Assembly (NCBI GenBank): GCA_963832715.1
Contig: CAWHVB010000003.1
Location: forward strand, 62,001-126,000
From: DATFVA01 sp963832715
GTDB taxonomy: Bacteria; Bacteroidota; Ignavibacteria; Ignavibacteriales; Ignavibacteriaceae
Length of the DNA: 64,000 nucleotides
Direction: 5' to 3'
Shown: positions 26,142-34,386 of the stretch, in pieces
Position numbering within the stretch: the stretch's first letter is position 1
How the letters are laid out: every line of letters begins with the position of its first letter
The notes under the pieces: generated by a model
Databases searched by the model: none
What the model saw: the letters and a program-made list of their open reading frames with translations, nothing else
Told to the model about the DNA's origin: nothing
Position numbers and translations under genes: made by a program

Positions 26142-27416
26142 TCAAGCACTTTTACATAAAATTAGATCAGATTTTATATCCCCGAGGAGATACATACTGC
26201 CCGATACCACAAGACATTCACTTTGTTCCCTTCGTTCAAATTCCTTAACAAACTCAGAAGGATTATTCTCAATAATTGTTTTAATATTTATTTTTTTTGT
26301 TTTGTTAAATAATTCTTCAACAGGAAGTGCCCTTTCATACCTTGCGCTGGTAATATGTATCTCATCAAAATTTTCCGCTGCAAGTTTCAGCATTTCATCT
26401 ACAGCTTTATCTCTCATTACTCCAAATAATAATACTTTTTTCCTGTATCGGTTATTATCTTTTTTGAATTCAGAAATAAAATTTGAAAAACTTTCAGGAT
26501 TGTGTGCGGAATCGAAAATGATATCCGGTTCTCTTCTATAATACTCATATCGTCCCTGAATTCCTGTGTTAGAAATTACATGTTTGATACCGTGCTCAAT
26601 AGGATGTAAGTTTGTCACGTTCAGGGTTTTTATTACTGCCAGTGCCGCCAGGGCTGCATTATATTTCTGGTAAGTTCCTTTCAGGGGCATGCGCCAGTCA
26701 TCAAGTTCCAGTTCTTCGGTGTACAGTTCAAGCATTTCTCCTTTTTCAAGGGTATAATCATCGATCATGAAGAGCTCATTTTCAAGTTCATCACATTTCT
26801 GCCTTACAACTTCTTCTGCTTCTGCCTGCAGTCTGCCAGTAAATACCTTTGCTTTCTTTTTTATAATTCCGGCTTTTTCATACGCAATTTTACCAATTGT
26901 ATCCCCAAGTATAGCCGTATGTTCTAGGCTCACTGTTGTAATTATCACAGCAGGGGGAGTTAAAACATTCGTTGCATCCAGTCTTCCGCCTAGCCCTGTC
27001 TCAATTACCGCATAATCAACTTTATTCTCAGCAAAATACTGGAAGGCAATTGCGGTAGTAACTTCAAAAAAGGTCAGTTGGAGCTCATCAATCAGTTTTT
27101 CAAAGTTCGATATAAAACCGCTGATGAATGTATCGGGAATTTCCACACCGTTGATTTTTACTCTTTCGTTAAATCTGACAAAATGAGGCGAAGTATATAA
27201 CCCGGTTTTATAACCAAGCTCCTGCAGAATACTTGAAGTGAAGGCTGCTGTACTTCCCTTCCCGTTAGATCCTGCGATGTGAAAAGCTTTCAGTTTCCTC
27301 TGAGGTTCGCCGATTTTGGCAAGGAATGAAGATATATTCTCCAGCCCGAGTTTAATATTAAACTGGTGAAGTGAATACAGCTTGTCCAGAGCAGAATTGA
27401 TTTCCATTTTTCTCAA
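26142..27416 (-). CDS. folC: Folylpolyglutamate / dihydrofolate synthase
   Basis: Adds glutamate to dihydropteroate and to folates. The 424-residue Mur-ligase-type protein has the P-loop GSNGKGSTAAF (about 49-59), SPHFVRFNERVKI, the ALAALAVI and GIQGRYE segments and the C-terminal domain DSAHNPESF. The start overlaps the stop of pyrD by four bases, so the two are probably co-translated. The end is 160 bases upstream of rho. Confidence 0.93.
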   Translation of the reverse strand: MRKMEINSALDKLYSLHQFNIKLGLENISSFLAKIGEPQRKLKAFHIAGSNGKGSTAAFTSSILQELGYKTGLYTSPHFVRFNERVKINGVEIPDTFISGFISNFEKLIDELQLTFFEVTTAIAFQYFAENKVDYAVIETGLGGRLDATNVLTPPAVIITTVSLEHTAILGDTIGKIAYEKAGIIKKKAKVFTGRLQAEAEEVVRQKCDELENELFMIDDYTLEKGEMLELYTEELELDDWRMPLKGTYQKYNAALAALAVIKTLNVTNLHPIEHGIKHVISNTGIQGRYEYYRREPDIIFDSAHNPESFSNFISEFKKDNNRYRKKVLLFGVMRDKAVDEMLKLAAENFDEIHITSARYERALPVEELFNKTKKINIKTIIENNPSEFVKEFERREQSECLVVSGSMYLLGDIKSDLILCKSA

Positions 27417-28330
27417 ATAATATACGAGCCGGTGAGATCCGAGAGTTTACTGATCCCAGCATCGATGCAGTACTCTTCGAGTTCTTTGATAATTTTCAAA
27501 GGAGCAGTAGGATCAATAAAATTCAGTGTTCCAATTTGTACCGCTGTTGAACCAACAATCATAAACTCGACAACATCTTTCCAGTTCATTATTCCGCCAA
27601 TACCGATTACCGGTATATCTACCTTTTGTTTTATTTCAAGAACCTTAGCCAGTGCAACCGGTTTTATAGCCGGACCCGATAACCCTCCGTTCACATTCTT
27701 TATTTTCGGTTTTTTTGTGAAAATGTTGAATGCTGTACCAACCAGTGTGTTTATTGCAGATACGGCATCCCCACCTGAATCCTTCACCGCTTTCGCAAAT
27801 TCCGATATGTATGAAACGTTGGGAGATAATTTAATTATTACAGGCTTATTTGTAACTGCTTTAACTCTTTCTGTAATTTCAGCAACAGCTTTTACATTAT
27901 TCCCGAACTGAAGTCCTCCCTCTTTAACATTAGGACATGAAACATTTATCTCGAAAGCATCTACAGCTTTCTGTTCAGTAAGAATCCTTGTACATTCAAC
28001 ATATTCCTCGATTGAACTTGCAGCTATATTGCAGATTAACGGTACATCATACTTCTCAATAAAAGGAATCTTTTCTTTTATATATTCTTCGACACCTACA
28101 TTAGCGAGACCGATTGCATTTAACATTCCGGAGGGTGTTTCAACAATACGCTGCGGAGGATTTCCTTTTCTTGGCTTTAAACTTAATGATTTTGTAACAA
28201 TCCCGCCAATTTTATTCAGGTCAATAAATTCGGATATTTCGTTTCCGTATCCGACTGTGCCTGAGGCAAGGAGTATCGGATTCCTGAATGTCATTGGTCC
28301 TAATTTTACACTTAGATCAACATCATTCAT
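27413..28330 (-). CDS. pyrD: Dihydroorotate dehydrogenase, class 1B catalytic subunit
   Basis: Oxidises dihydroorotate to orotate, passing electrons to PyrK and then NAD. The 305-residue TIM-barrel flavoprotein has TKSLSLKPRKGNPPQR, the catalytic cysteine in NVSCPNVKEGG (about residue 130), the FMN-site stretch IGIGGIMNWKDVVEF and a C-terminal GSTAVQIGT. Cysteine as base and the adjacent pyrK identify class 1B. It overlaps pyrK by four bases upstream and folC by four bases downstream. Confidence 0.95.
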   Translation of the reverse strand: MNDVDLSVKLGPMTFRNPILLASGTVGYGNEISEFIDLNKIGGIVTKSLSLKPRKGNPPQRIVETPSGMLNAIGLANVGVEEYIKEKIPFIEKYDVPLICNIAASSIEEYVECTRILTEQKAVDAFEINVSCPNVKEGGLQFGNNVKAVAEITERVKAVTNKPVIIKLSPNVSYISEFAKAVKDSGGDAVSAINTLVGTAFNIFTKKPKIKNVNGGLSGPAIKPVALAKVLEIKQKVDIPVIGIGGIMNWKDVVEFMIVGSTAVQIGTLNFIDPTAPLKIIKELEEYCIDAGISKLSDLTGSYII

Positions 28331-29114
28331 ATAACGATGTCCTTCACATTAAATACAGGACCATGTTTGCAGACGAGAAGGTATTTGTCTTTTTGATGGG
28401 TCGATTCGACGGGACAACCCTGGCAGATTCCGAACCCGCAAGCCATCGCACACTCTGTTGAAACCTCACAGTTTATATTTTCCGATGTACAAAGCACTTT
28501 TAAGGCTCCGAGCATAGCGTTCGGTCCGCAGGCGAATACCTTGATCTTATCTTTAGCCAGCTCGCCGAGGCTGTCCCGGAGAAGCTGAACAACTGTTCCC
28601 TTAAAACCTTCAGACCCATCATCCGTAGATAGTTTTATATTAACCATCCCATGCCTAATTAAATCCGAATGAGTTCTTCCGCCTATAAATGTTTTGATGT
28701 TCCTATTTCCAGAAATTTTACGCGTCACATATGGAAACGGGGCTGCTCCCAACCCGCCGGCAACTATAACTGCAGTCTCATATTCATCATCCAGTTTGAA
28801 CCCATTCCCAAGAGGTCCAAGGATGTCGATCATTTCACCAGGATGTTTATGGGCCAGTATCCTTGTGCCTTCTCCGTAGACGTTGAACATTATGTAAAAA
28901 TAATCACCCTCCACATCACAAACGCTGAACGGGCGGCGCAGCAAAGGGTAATATGATTCAGAAACACGAATATTCAGAAATTGTCCGGGCTGTATAAGTA
29001 GAAGCGATTTCGGGAGAATAAATTTTTAGGAGAAAGATTTGATTTTCAAGCTCGATAGTTTCAGCGACAGGAGCATTTGTTACAAACAAGCTATGATTCC
29101 TTAAGGATTTCCAT
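28327..29114 (-). pseudogene. pyrK: Dihydroorotate dehydrogenase electron-transfer subunit, N-terminus frameshifted
   Basis: The continuous frame from 28944 encodes the FAD and 2Fe-2S part: LRRPFSVCDVEGDY, GPLGNGF, VAGGLGAAPFP and the cluster cysteines in CAMACGFGICQGCPV and CKHGP. The frame is open leftward to QPGQFLNIRVSESYYPL (about 29005). Another frame just upstream reads SLFVTNAPVAETIELENQIF and LLKIYSPEIASTYTA, and a third gives MEILKES from an ATG at 29114. Joined, these make a normal PyrK of about 260 residues, so at least two single-base indels interrupt it. As pyrD is intact and overlapped, sequence error is more likely than loss. Confidence 0.72.
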
Positions 29115-29253
29115 CAAATTAAAAGCTGTATTCGTGCAATTGTTGTGAATTGGAAGGCTTGTGTCAGCCGTAATCAAATTATTTTTATAAATTACTGTTT
29201 AAAAATTAAGAAAATATCCATAAATAATCGAGAGAGAAATGCAGCTATAGGCA

Positions 29254-29734
29254 TCACCGGCAGTCTTTCTCTATTCCAGTGATCTTATCCAGCCTTTTCT
29301 GATGCCTTCCACCCCCAAACTTAGTATTCAGCCAGACATCGAGAATTGATTTAATTGTTTCTTCACCTAACGACCTTGCCCCGACAACCAGGATATTTGC
29401 ATCGTTATGTTCTCTTGCGCTCCGGGCAGAAAATTCATTATAGCAGGTTGCCGCCCGTATTCCATTGAGTTTATTTGCTGTAATTGCGGAGGGAATTCCG
29501 GTTGCATCTACCAAAATTCCAAAATCCGCCTCACCTGCCTGAACTTTTTTTGCGGCTGCAAAAGCAAAATCAGGATAATCGCAGGAGTTTTCATCATAAG
29601 TTCCGACATCGATTAATTTGAAATCCTTTTCTCTGTCAATAATTTGCTTAACATATTTTTAGCTTTAAAACCGGTATGATCACTGCCAATTGCTATTTTA
29701 TTATGCCTTACCGATTCGGGAAAGTCTTATTCAT
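29254..29734 (-). pseudogene. rpiB: RpiB/LacAB-family sugar-phosphate isomerase, frameshifted
   Basis: The family interconverts ribose-5-phosphate and ribulose-5-phosphate. The intact 3' frame reads FGILVDATGIPSAITANK, LNGIRAATCYNEFSARSARE, HNDANILVVGARSLGEE and WLNTKFGGGRHQKRL. The 5' half is in another frame: HNKIAIGSDHTGFKAKNMLS. Adding one A in GAGAAAAGG (about 29630) joins them through DFKLIDVGTYDENSCDYPDF. A second indel near 29720 would link to the ATG at 29734 (MNKTFP). The catalytic Cys of RpiB (ICGTG) is replaced by Asp (VDATG), as in a divergent RpiB-like subgroup. Confidence 0.72.
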
Positions 29735-29900
29735 CATCCCCAAGCTTTTCAGCCTCGTCCTTATCAACTATAGTTAAACCAAGTTCTTTGATTTTATCTT
29801 TTGCTGAAGGAGTCAGGATATCATCTTTACCGACAAGGATAAGCTTATCTTTCTGTGCTGCTGCATTATATATATCCTTTTCGGTGAAGAGTTTTTTCAT
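29727..29900 (-). CDS. 57-residue protein with a TPSAKDKxKELG motif
   Basis: An intact short frame between manC and rpiB: MKKLFTEKDIYNAAAQKDK, then ILVGKDDILTPSAKDKIKEL and GLTIVDKDEAEKLGDDE. It is helical, charged, with no membrane segment. The 'TPSAKD..KELG' segment resembles the short docking-like sequence found in some ethanolamine/microcompartment proteins and in N-terminal parts of Fe-S subunits, but this is only similarity by eye. Its stop overlaps the presumed rpiB start, so the two are probably coupled. A small accessory role to the isomerase is inference. Confidence 0.65.
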   Translation of the reverse strand: MKKLFTEKDIYNAAAQKDKLILVGKDDILTPSAKDKIKELGLTIVDKDEAEKLGDDE

Positions 29901-29944
29901 ATGAGCAGATGTATTATGACGGAATGTTTACTTGTTAAAGATAT

Positions 29945-31005
29945 TCATGTAAGCTTATTAATTTTAAGATGATCAACTATTTTTTTAACATCCTGGCTGT
30001 TGATCGCTCTGGCAAACCAGCAAATGCATCATCGGCATTAATGATGATCAGATTGTCAACTCCGATAACAGCTGTAAATTTATCAGGAGAATAAACATAC
30101 GAATCAACAGTCATATCAGTAAAAACATTTCCTACAAGCGCATTTCCATTTTCGTCCTTATCGGAAAGCTGGTAAACTTCCTCCCAGCTGCCCACATCGC
30201 TCCAGGAAAATTGCCTTTTATCAGGTAAACGTTCTGAGATTTTTCCATAACTCCGTAATCAATAGAAATATTTCTCAGTTTACCGTAAACATCTGCAACA
30301 GTATAGTAAAATCAGGATTATTAATTGACGGGACTGCAATTCCATTAAACCCTCATGCAAGATCGGGCATATACTTCTCGATTTCATTAAGGATCGAATC
30401 AACTCGCCAGATGAACATACCGCTGTTCCAAAAAAATCGCCGCTTTCAAGAAATCTTACTGCTGTGGCATAGTTTGGTTTTTCTGCAAATGTGTAAACTT
30501 TATGCACATTGTCTGCTGATTTCGTTTTCCTCAATCTGAATATATCCATAACCAGTTTCAGGTCTGGTGGGTGTAATCCCAATAGTTACAGTCCTTTTGA
30601 TTAATCAGCAAATTCAGCTGCTTCACTTAATGTCTTATGGTAATCTTCAATATCTTTTATTATATGATCAGCAGGCAGGATCAATAGTAACTGCATCTTC
30701 ACATTTGGCCTTAATATTACTGATGCAAGTCCGATACAGGCTGCAGTATTTCTTCCGAAAGGTTCTTCAATAATATTTTCTGCCGGAATTGCGGGAAGCT
30801 GTTTTACTATTTCATCGCTTTGAATTTTATTAGTAATTACAAAAATATTTTCTTCGGCAACGATCCCGTTTAATCTTTTTACAGTTTCCTGTATCATAGT
30901 ATTCGGACCAAATATATTCAGCAGTTGTTTCGGTGTTTTCTTTTTGCTTCTTGGCCAAAACCTGGAGCCGACTCCGCCAGCCATAATCACCGCAAATAAA
31001 GTCAT
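29945..31005 (-). pseudogene. manC: Mannose-1-phosphate guanylyltransferase, multiply frameshifted
   Basis: Makes GDP-mannose for surface polysaccharides. Pieces of one protein appear in successive frames: AVIMAGGVGSRFWPRSKKK TPKQLL and EEPFGRNTAACIGLASVI; TIGITPTRPETGYGYIQ; HKVYTFAEKPNYATAVRFLE; FFWNSGMFIWRVDSILNEIE; VADVYGKLRNISIDYGVMEK; SWSDVGSWEEVYQLSDKDEN; and QDVKKIVDHLKINKLT before the stop at 29945. These are the family's motifs in order and the total length is about 353 codons, normal for ManC. I count at least six single-base indels, several in T runs (for example T7 where T8 is needed at about 30434). Sequence error is the likeliest cause. Confidence 0.8.
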
Positions 31006-31527
31006 TTCTGTGTGTTTTCCTTGATTTTAAATTATCGATTTGTTCACCGAATTCCTCTGCTCTGTTGAGGTAGTTTGTTATATTCACTTCCTTACCCCGG
31101 ACGACTGCAACAATAACTATCAGGCAGGCGCGCATCGATTCAACAGATTCTTTATCGGCAGTCAGTACGTTATTTGTAATTAATTTTAATGCCTTCGCCA
31201 CAATTTTATGCATATTAGCTATAATTTCAAAACCTGCCCTGTTTGAAACTTCTGCATTATGTGAAAGGGTATCGGCAAAACTAACCAGATCCGCTTTATC
31301 AGTTTCGCCATCCGCAAGGTTTTTTAACATTGCATCAAGCGGTTTAATGGGTTTCAGAATGGTTGATTCATAATTCTGGAAAAACTGATCATCTTCCTTC
31401 TCCTCATCCATTATAATTTTTTCTTTAATAGTCTCGCGGTCCTGTTTTTCAAATGAAATATCTTCTGCACTTCTCTTAGAAAGGTCTACTTTTATTTCTT
31501 CTTCAGCTGATTTCTTTTCATCATTTC
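30830..31527 (-). CDS. Unknown helical protein upstream of manC, probable frameshifts
   Basis: The open frame from ATG 31411 continues upstream without a stop to about 31523 as SAEEEIKVDLSKRSAEDISF, and adding one A near 31515 would give an ATG start at 31527 (MMKKKSAEEE) overlapping the previous stop. The core is helical: PIKPLDAMLKNLADGETDKA, FADTLSHNAEVSNRAGFEII, ANMHKIVAKALKLITNN. After EEFGEQIDNLKSR the frame runs 176 bases into manC in a meaningless reading, so the true end is probably near 31010-31030. A stop in the next frame is at 31027-31029. No family recognised. Confidence 0.5.
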
Positions 31528-31865
31528 AAATTCTTCACGGCTTCTTTGAATGAAAGAGGATTTACCATCTCGAGCATATTATTGAGATCTTTGACGAGAA
31601 GTTGACTGTGTTCCCTGAATTTATCAGAAAGCTTACCCATTTCTACCTGAGGCTGATCGAGATAATTATAAATTTCATTTAATCGGATGGCAAGGGTAGA
31701 GAATTGAGTGATTTTCTTCATCTTCTTAATATCGTTTTCGATATCATCTGACCGGGAGATAACCTCTTTAAGGAGTCCCACAACCTCTATTTTCTGAGTA
31801 CTCAGCCGAAGGCTATTCGCTGCATTAGTAATCGCCTGAACCAGATACTGTTTAATTAAATTCAT
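31521..31865 (-). CDS. Unknown 114-residue helical protein
   Basis: A highly helical soluble protein (LIKQYLVQAITNAANSLR, EVVGLLKEVISRSDDIENDI, FREHSQLLVKDLNNMLEMV), without membrane segments, signal peptide or cysteines. It ends in a TGA that overlaps the probable start of the next gene, so the pair is co-translated. It is first in a run of minus-strand genes leading to manC and rpiB. It may act with the next helical protein as a complex; that is inference from gene order only. Confidence 0.65.
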   Translation of the reverse strand: MNLIKQYLVQAITNAANSLRLSTQKIEVVGLLKEVISRSDDIENDIKKMKKITQFSTLAIRLNEIYNYLDQPQVEMGKLSDKFREHSQLLVKDLNNMLEMVNPLSFKEAVKNLK

Positions 31866-32171
31866 TTATCCCTGTCACTTCGAAATAACTATTCATGAAA
31901 CCGGATTACAAATATCAACTAAATAAATTTTAGACAGAAAATATACCGGTTATTGAATTTATAATCAATTAATAGACAAGATGTATGCTAAATGACCAAT
32001 GCTGTCCAAATTAAACTTACAAGAAATTTCCGTTCTGTTATTCTGAAACAATCCACCAGAGACTAATCGAAGACCGGGGTCTGACTTTTTCTGATGCACT
32101 GATCAGCCAATTAAATTACAATAGAATTTACTGATTGAAACATTTAGAAAGTGTTAATAACGTAATTTATA

Positions 32172-32247
32172 GGTATCTAAAGCGTATTCACTGCGTATTC
32201 AAAGCGTATTCAAAGCGTATTCACTCCGTATTTAAAGGGTATTTATA
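32172..32247. repeat. Seven 11-bp direct repeats (GCGTATTCAAA/ACT type)
   Basis: Units in order: GGTATCTAAA (10 bases), GCGTATTCACT, GCGTATTCAAA, GCGTATTCAAA, GCGTATTCACT, CCGTATTTAAA and GGGTATTTATA. The four central units are almost identical and the flanking ones are degenerate copies in register. The 11-base period is close to one DNA turn, so the motifs would lie on one face of the helix. It could be an operator array or a simple tandem repeat. Confidence 0.75.
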
Positions 32248-32734
32248 TAGTAGTTTGCACGTAATAGTATAGATCTCCCGCTGGTTAAAAAAGTGAAGTT
32301 CCGGGTTTCTGAATTCGGCAGGGCCTGATTTTCCAATCCGGGAAAAAGTCATTTTTCATGGAATCTTTGGTTAAAAAACGGTTCGACCAGGCTTCAACCA
32401 GTCCCCTTCTGATTAAATTTCGACATTGTCTACAGCCCCAGGCTCAAGCAGCTGAGGATTTACTGATAATCTTAATGAGAGGTCATATAAAGTTTGTTCT
32501 AATAGTCTAAACCATTCACTCTTAACCCCTATTTGAATTTGAGCTTCCTATTTATTTTTTCTCCCAATTGAGAAAAGAAAAAATTCATAACATCTTATTT
32601 TTGATAATAATATCCGATTTTAAGCTATTTACTAATTTTAAGTCGATATTTTCAAATGGCATATATATTGAAAATGGCGTTGCATTAAAAATATTTGCAA
32701 CCCACATATAGCAAATTTATAACTGTTGAATTTA

Positions 32735-32765
32735 TTGACATTACTTACCTGTAGTGTTAATTTTG
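32735..32765 (+). promoter_or_regulatory. Candidate promoter for the nuo operon
   Basis: TTG (within TTGACA) at 32735-32737 and TAATTTTG at 32758-32765 (TAnnTTTG), separated by 20 bases, the same spacing as at the tRNA gene. The box ends 17 bases before the nuoA ATG, so the leader would be very short. Confidence 0.45.
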
Positions 32766-32782
32766 ACCAAAAATAAAAATTT

Positions 32783-33218
32783 ATGATAACAGAATTTGGT
32801 AAGATATTCGTTTTTCATTCTAACAGCAATCCTTTTCGTTATCGTTGCAATATTCGCTTCAAAGCTTAATACGACCATCACGCCCGACAAAAGAAAAATT
32901 GATGACATATGAATGCGGTGAAAACATTGAAGGGTCTCCCTGGGTCAAATTTAATATCCGTTTCTATGTTGTCGCACTAATCTTCCTCATTTTTGATGTG
33001 GAAGTTGTATTGCTTGTTCCATGGGCTCTTGGTTTATAAGAATTATGGAATGGCTGGATTTTTTAGTTGGAGCAATATTCCTGGTTCTGCTTGGATTAGG
33101 AATGGCGTATGAATGGCGTAAAGGTGATCTAGAATGGGCACGACCGAAACCCGTTCCTCCTGTTATAGATAAAACAAAGAAAATAAAACAGGAAGCGTTC
33201 ACTGAGGAAGTTGTTTAA
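32783..33218 (+). pseudogene. nuoA: NADH-quinone oxidoreductase subunit A, four one-base insertions
   Basis: A small membrane subunit of complex I. Read in sections it gives MITEFGKIFVFILTAILFVI, ASKLIRPSRPTKEKLMTYEC, GENIEGSPWVKFNIRFYVVA, LIFLIFDVEVVLLVPWAL and WLDFLVGAIFLVLLGLGMAY, ending EWRKGDLEW plus a polar tail. The sections are connected by four apparent single-base insertions: T5 for T4 near 32810, an extra A near 32862, an extra G near 33030 and an extra A near 33047. Subtracting four from 436 gives an exact 144 codons. As all downstream nuo genes are intact, sequence error is likelier than loss. Confidence 0.82.
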
Positions 33219-33239
33219 TCAATATTATAGAATACGAAA

Positions 33240-33731
33240 ATGGGACTACTCGACAAACAATTAAATGATGGAAATATAGTTGTAACCAAAGTTGAAGACT
33301 TACTAAACTGGGCCAGGCTATCTTCCGTGTGGCAGGTTGGTTTTGGATTAGCCTGCTGTGCAATTGAAATGATGGCTACTTCAGCTTCGCACTATGACTT
33401 TGACAGGTTCGGCGTAATACCCCGCCCATCTCCCCGTCAATCGGATGTGATCATCATTTCAGGTACAGTTACGTTGAAGATGGCACTTCGTGTTAAGAGA
33501 CTATACGAACAGATGCCCGATCCTAAGTATGTTATTTCAATGGGAAGCTGCTCGAATTGCGGCGGCCCATACTGGGAACACGGCTATCATGTTCTAAAAG
33601 GAGTTGACAGAGTTATTCCGGTCGACGTTTATGTACCCGGATGTCCTCCCCGCCCTGAAGCCTTATTAGAGGGCTTGCTAAAGCTTCAGGAAAAAATCCG
33701 TAATGAATCTATTGTAAAGAAATCAGCATGA
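33240..33731 (+). CDS. nuoB: NADH-quinone oxidoreductase subunit B
   Basis: Carries the terminal N2 cluster of complex I next to the quinone site. The 163-residue protein has C39-C40 (GLACCAIEMM), C104 (MGSCSNCGG) and C135 (VPGCPPRPEALL), the four expected ligands. The SCSNCGG variant with WEHGYHVLKGVD is the form usual in Bacteroidota. It overlaps nuoC by four bases (ATGA). Confidence 0.97.
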   Translation: MGLLDKQLNDGNIVVTKVEDLLNWARLSSVWQVGFGLACCAIEMMATSASHYDFDRFGVIPRPSPRQSDVIIISGTVTLKMALRVKRLYEQMPDPKYVISMGSCSNCGGPYWEHGYHVLKGVDRVIPVDVYVPGCPPRPEALLEGLLKLQEKIRNESIVKKSA

Positions 33732-34258
33732 AATCTACAGAAGAAGTTTTCGAAATTCTCAAAGGCAGATTCGGTGATGCTATAAGTGATCTTGTAACCG
33801 GACAGCCAGTGGAATCATTTTTTTCAGTTTCAGCGAAGGAAATCAATAACGTTTGTTTCTTTCTAAGGGATACAGAGGAGCTGCTCTTTGATAACCTTAT
33901 GAACCTTTCCGGTGTTGATGATGATAACGGCGAGAAGAAAACCGCAGAGGACGGTACCTTCACAACAGTCGGCGGAACGCTCAGCGTTTTCTATCATCTG
34001 GAATCAACATCGCTGAAACATAAAGTCACTCTAAGGGTTTCCGTCCCAAGAGAAACTCCCGAGCTTGAGTCGGTTGCAGAAGTCTGGAGAGGTGCCGACT
34101 GGCATGAGAGAGAAGCTTATGATTTAATCGGATTCATTTTTCTTAATCATCCCGATTTAAGAAGGATCCTTATGCCGTATGACTGGGAAGCCGGTCATCC
34201 TTTAAGAAAAGATTACAAGAACCCTGAGTTTTACCAGGGGATGAAAGTTCCGTACTGA
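33728..34258 (+). CDS. nuoC: NADH-quinone oxidoreductase subunit C
   Basis: The 30 kDa-type peripheral subunit, separate from NuoD here rather than fused. The 176 residues include LSGVDDDNG in the N-terminal domain, LRVSVPRETPELESVAEVW and the family signature EREAYDLIGFIFLNHPDL, ending RILMPYDWEAGHPLRKDY. It starts inside the nuoB stop. Confidence 0.95.
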   Translation: MKSTEEVFEILKGRFGDAISDLVTGQPVESFFSVSAKEINNVCFFLRDTEELLFDNLMNLSGVDDDNGEKKTAEDGTFTTVGGTLSVFYHLESTSLKHKVTLRVSVPRETPELESVAEVWRGADWHEREAYDLIGFIFLNHPDLRRILMPYDWEAGHPLRKDYKNPEFYQGMKVPY

Positions 34259-34386
34259 TATAAATAGGTAAAATTGAGTGACAACGGAAAATAAATTCTA
34301 AATAAAATCCGGTTGTTATCCGAACCTGACTATTGGACTAAATAAATGATGTTACAGAAGAAAAAACAGAAACAAAACCTGACAAT

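Larger units (their letters stand above)
31866..32782. other. 917-base divergent gap upstream of the nuo operon
   Basis: No convincing gene on either strand. It is AT-rich and contains the 11-bp direct repeats at 32172-32247 and a candidate promoter just before nuoA. It separates the minus-strand manC group from the plus-strand nuo operon. Apparent low sequence quality on both sides means a broken short gene here cannot be excluded. Confidence 0.6.

Noticed and set aside
32172..32247. CRISPR array
   Set aside because: Repeat units of 11 bases are contiguous with no spacers, and no cas genes are present.
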